Shown piece by piece: positions 5,835 through 6,155 of a stretch of DNA of 6,155 nt (position 1 is the first letter of the stretch; each line of letters begins with the position of its first letter). This DNA is from a bacterium UBP6_UBA1196 (GTDB lineage: Bacteria; UBP6; UBA1177). The translations under genes and the position numbers were made by a program. The stretch covers positions 4,085 to 10,239 of the forward strand of contig DBYC01000024.1 of assembly GCA_002310035.1 (NCBI GenBank). The letters run 5' to 3'. Under the pieces are notes generated by a model, which had not been told where the DNA came from, ran no database searches, and saw only the letters and a program-made list of their open reading frames with translations.

Positions 5835-6155
5835 TTATTTTTTTGCCATGAGAACTCTTTCCATTCTCTTCAAACCTTCTTTGACGTCAGCTTCGGTGAT
5901 GTCAAGGAACGGTCTGAATCTGATGGAGTTGTCGCCGCATGCAAGAACGATCATGTTTTCTTTGTTCATGCAGTCGTCGATGAATTTGTTTCTAGCTTCG
6001 CCGTCTTTCATATCGAATGCGCAGAGAAGGCCTTTGCCGCGGACATTGAAGATTTTGCCTTTCGTCTTCTTGGAAAGTGCTTCAAGTCCTTCGAGAAGGA
6101 TTTTTCCCATTTTCGCTGCGTTCTCGACGAGCTTTTCTTCCTTTATGATCTTGAG
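5835..6155 (-). CDS. lat: L-lysine 6-transaminase-like class III aminotransferase, C-terminal part
   Basis: A PLP-dependent fold-type I, class III aminotransferase. L-lysine 6-transaminase moves the epsilon-amino group of lysine to 2-oxoglutarate, giving 2-aminoadipate 6-semialdehyde and glutamate. Only the last 106 residues are here. The frame is open to the right edge (beginning LKIIKEEKLVENAAKMGKIL), so the PLP-lysine region lies outside. NVRGKGLLCAFDM and ACGDNSIRFRPFLDITEADV are seen; both closely follow the C-terminal domain of mycobacterial Lat as I remember it. That includes the RFRP arginine, conserved for carboxylate binding. Other class III enzymes such as 4-aminobutyrate or acetylornithine aminotransferase share this layout, so lysine specificity is probable, not shown. 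A terminator follows 24 bases after the stop, so the gene ends its transcript. Confidence 0.8.
   Translation of the reverse strand, partial: LKIIKEEKLVENAAKMGKILLEGLEALSKKTKGKIFNVRGKGLLCAFDMKDGEARNKFIDDCMNKENMIVLACGDNSIRFRPFLDITEADVKEGLKRMERVLMAKK

Overview
All supported genes lie on the minus strand, so the window is transcribed from right to left. Both ends cut a gene: about 320 bases of an L-lysine 6-transaminase-like aminotransferase at the right edge, and the first 20 bases of dnaK at the left edge. Base composition is moderate, Shine-Dalgarno sites are strong (GGAGG-like), genes are tightly packed, and there is a signal-peptide lipoprotein. The paired MurNAc-recycling-type kinase and nucleotidyltransferase fit a diderm bacterium. 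The phylum cannot be fixed from this sequence alone. Proteobacteria are not clearly indicated, because the nucleotidyltransferase is longer than the pseudomonad MurU form.

Layout in transcription order: (1) 6155-5835, C-terminal part of a lysine 6-transaminase, closed by a clear intrinsic terminator (5786-5810). (2) 5713-3809, a small lipoprotein of unknown function with its own promoter, followed 36 bases later by a MATE-family multidrug/cation antiporter. (3) 3691-1012, a three-gene, translationally coupled unit: an unknown polytopic membrane protein, an AmgK-type sugar kinase and a MurU-type sugar-1-phosphate nucleotidyltransferase, joined by ATGA and GTGA stop/start overlaps. (4) 957-1, a strong sigma70-like promoter with an A/T-rich UP-like region, then grpE and the start of dnaK.

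How the genes work together: AmgK and MurU are known in Pseudomonas to convert recovered N-acetylmuramic acid to MurNAc-1-phosphate and then UDP-MurNAc. This peptidoglycan recycling shunt bypasses the fosfomycin-sensitive first steps of precursor synthesis. The coupled genes here probably perform an equivalent kinase plus nucleotidyltransferase sequence. The sugar is inferred from family likeness of the kinase, and the membrane protein's part is unknown. GrpE and DnaK form the nucleotide-exchange factor/Hsp70 pair. The lipoprotein and MATE genes probably share a transcript, without an obvious functional link.

No RNA gene, insertion sequence, CRISPR array or phage-like region was seen. No stretch over 300 bases lacks a gene. 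The window looks like ordinary chromosomal housekeeping sequence. The most interesting part is the coupled membrane protein-AmgK-MurU unit, with its C-terminally extended nucleotidyltransferase.
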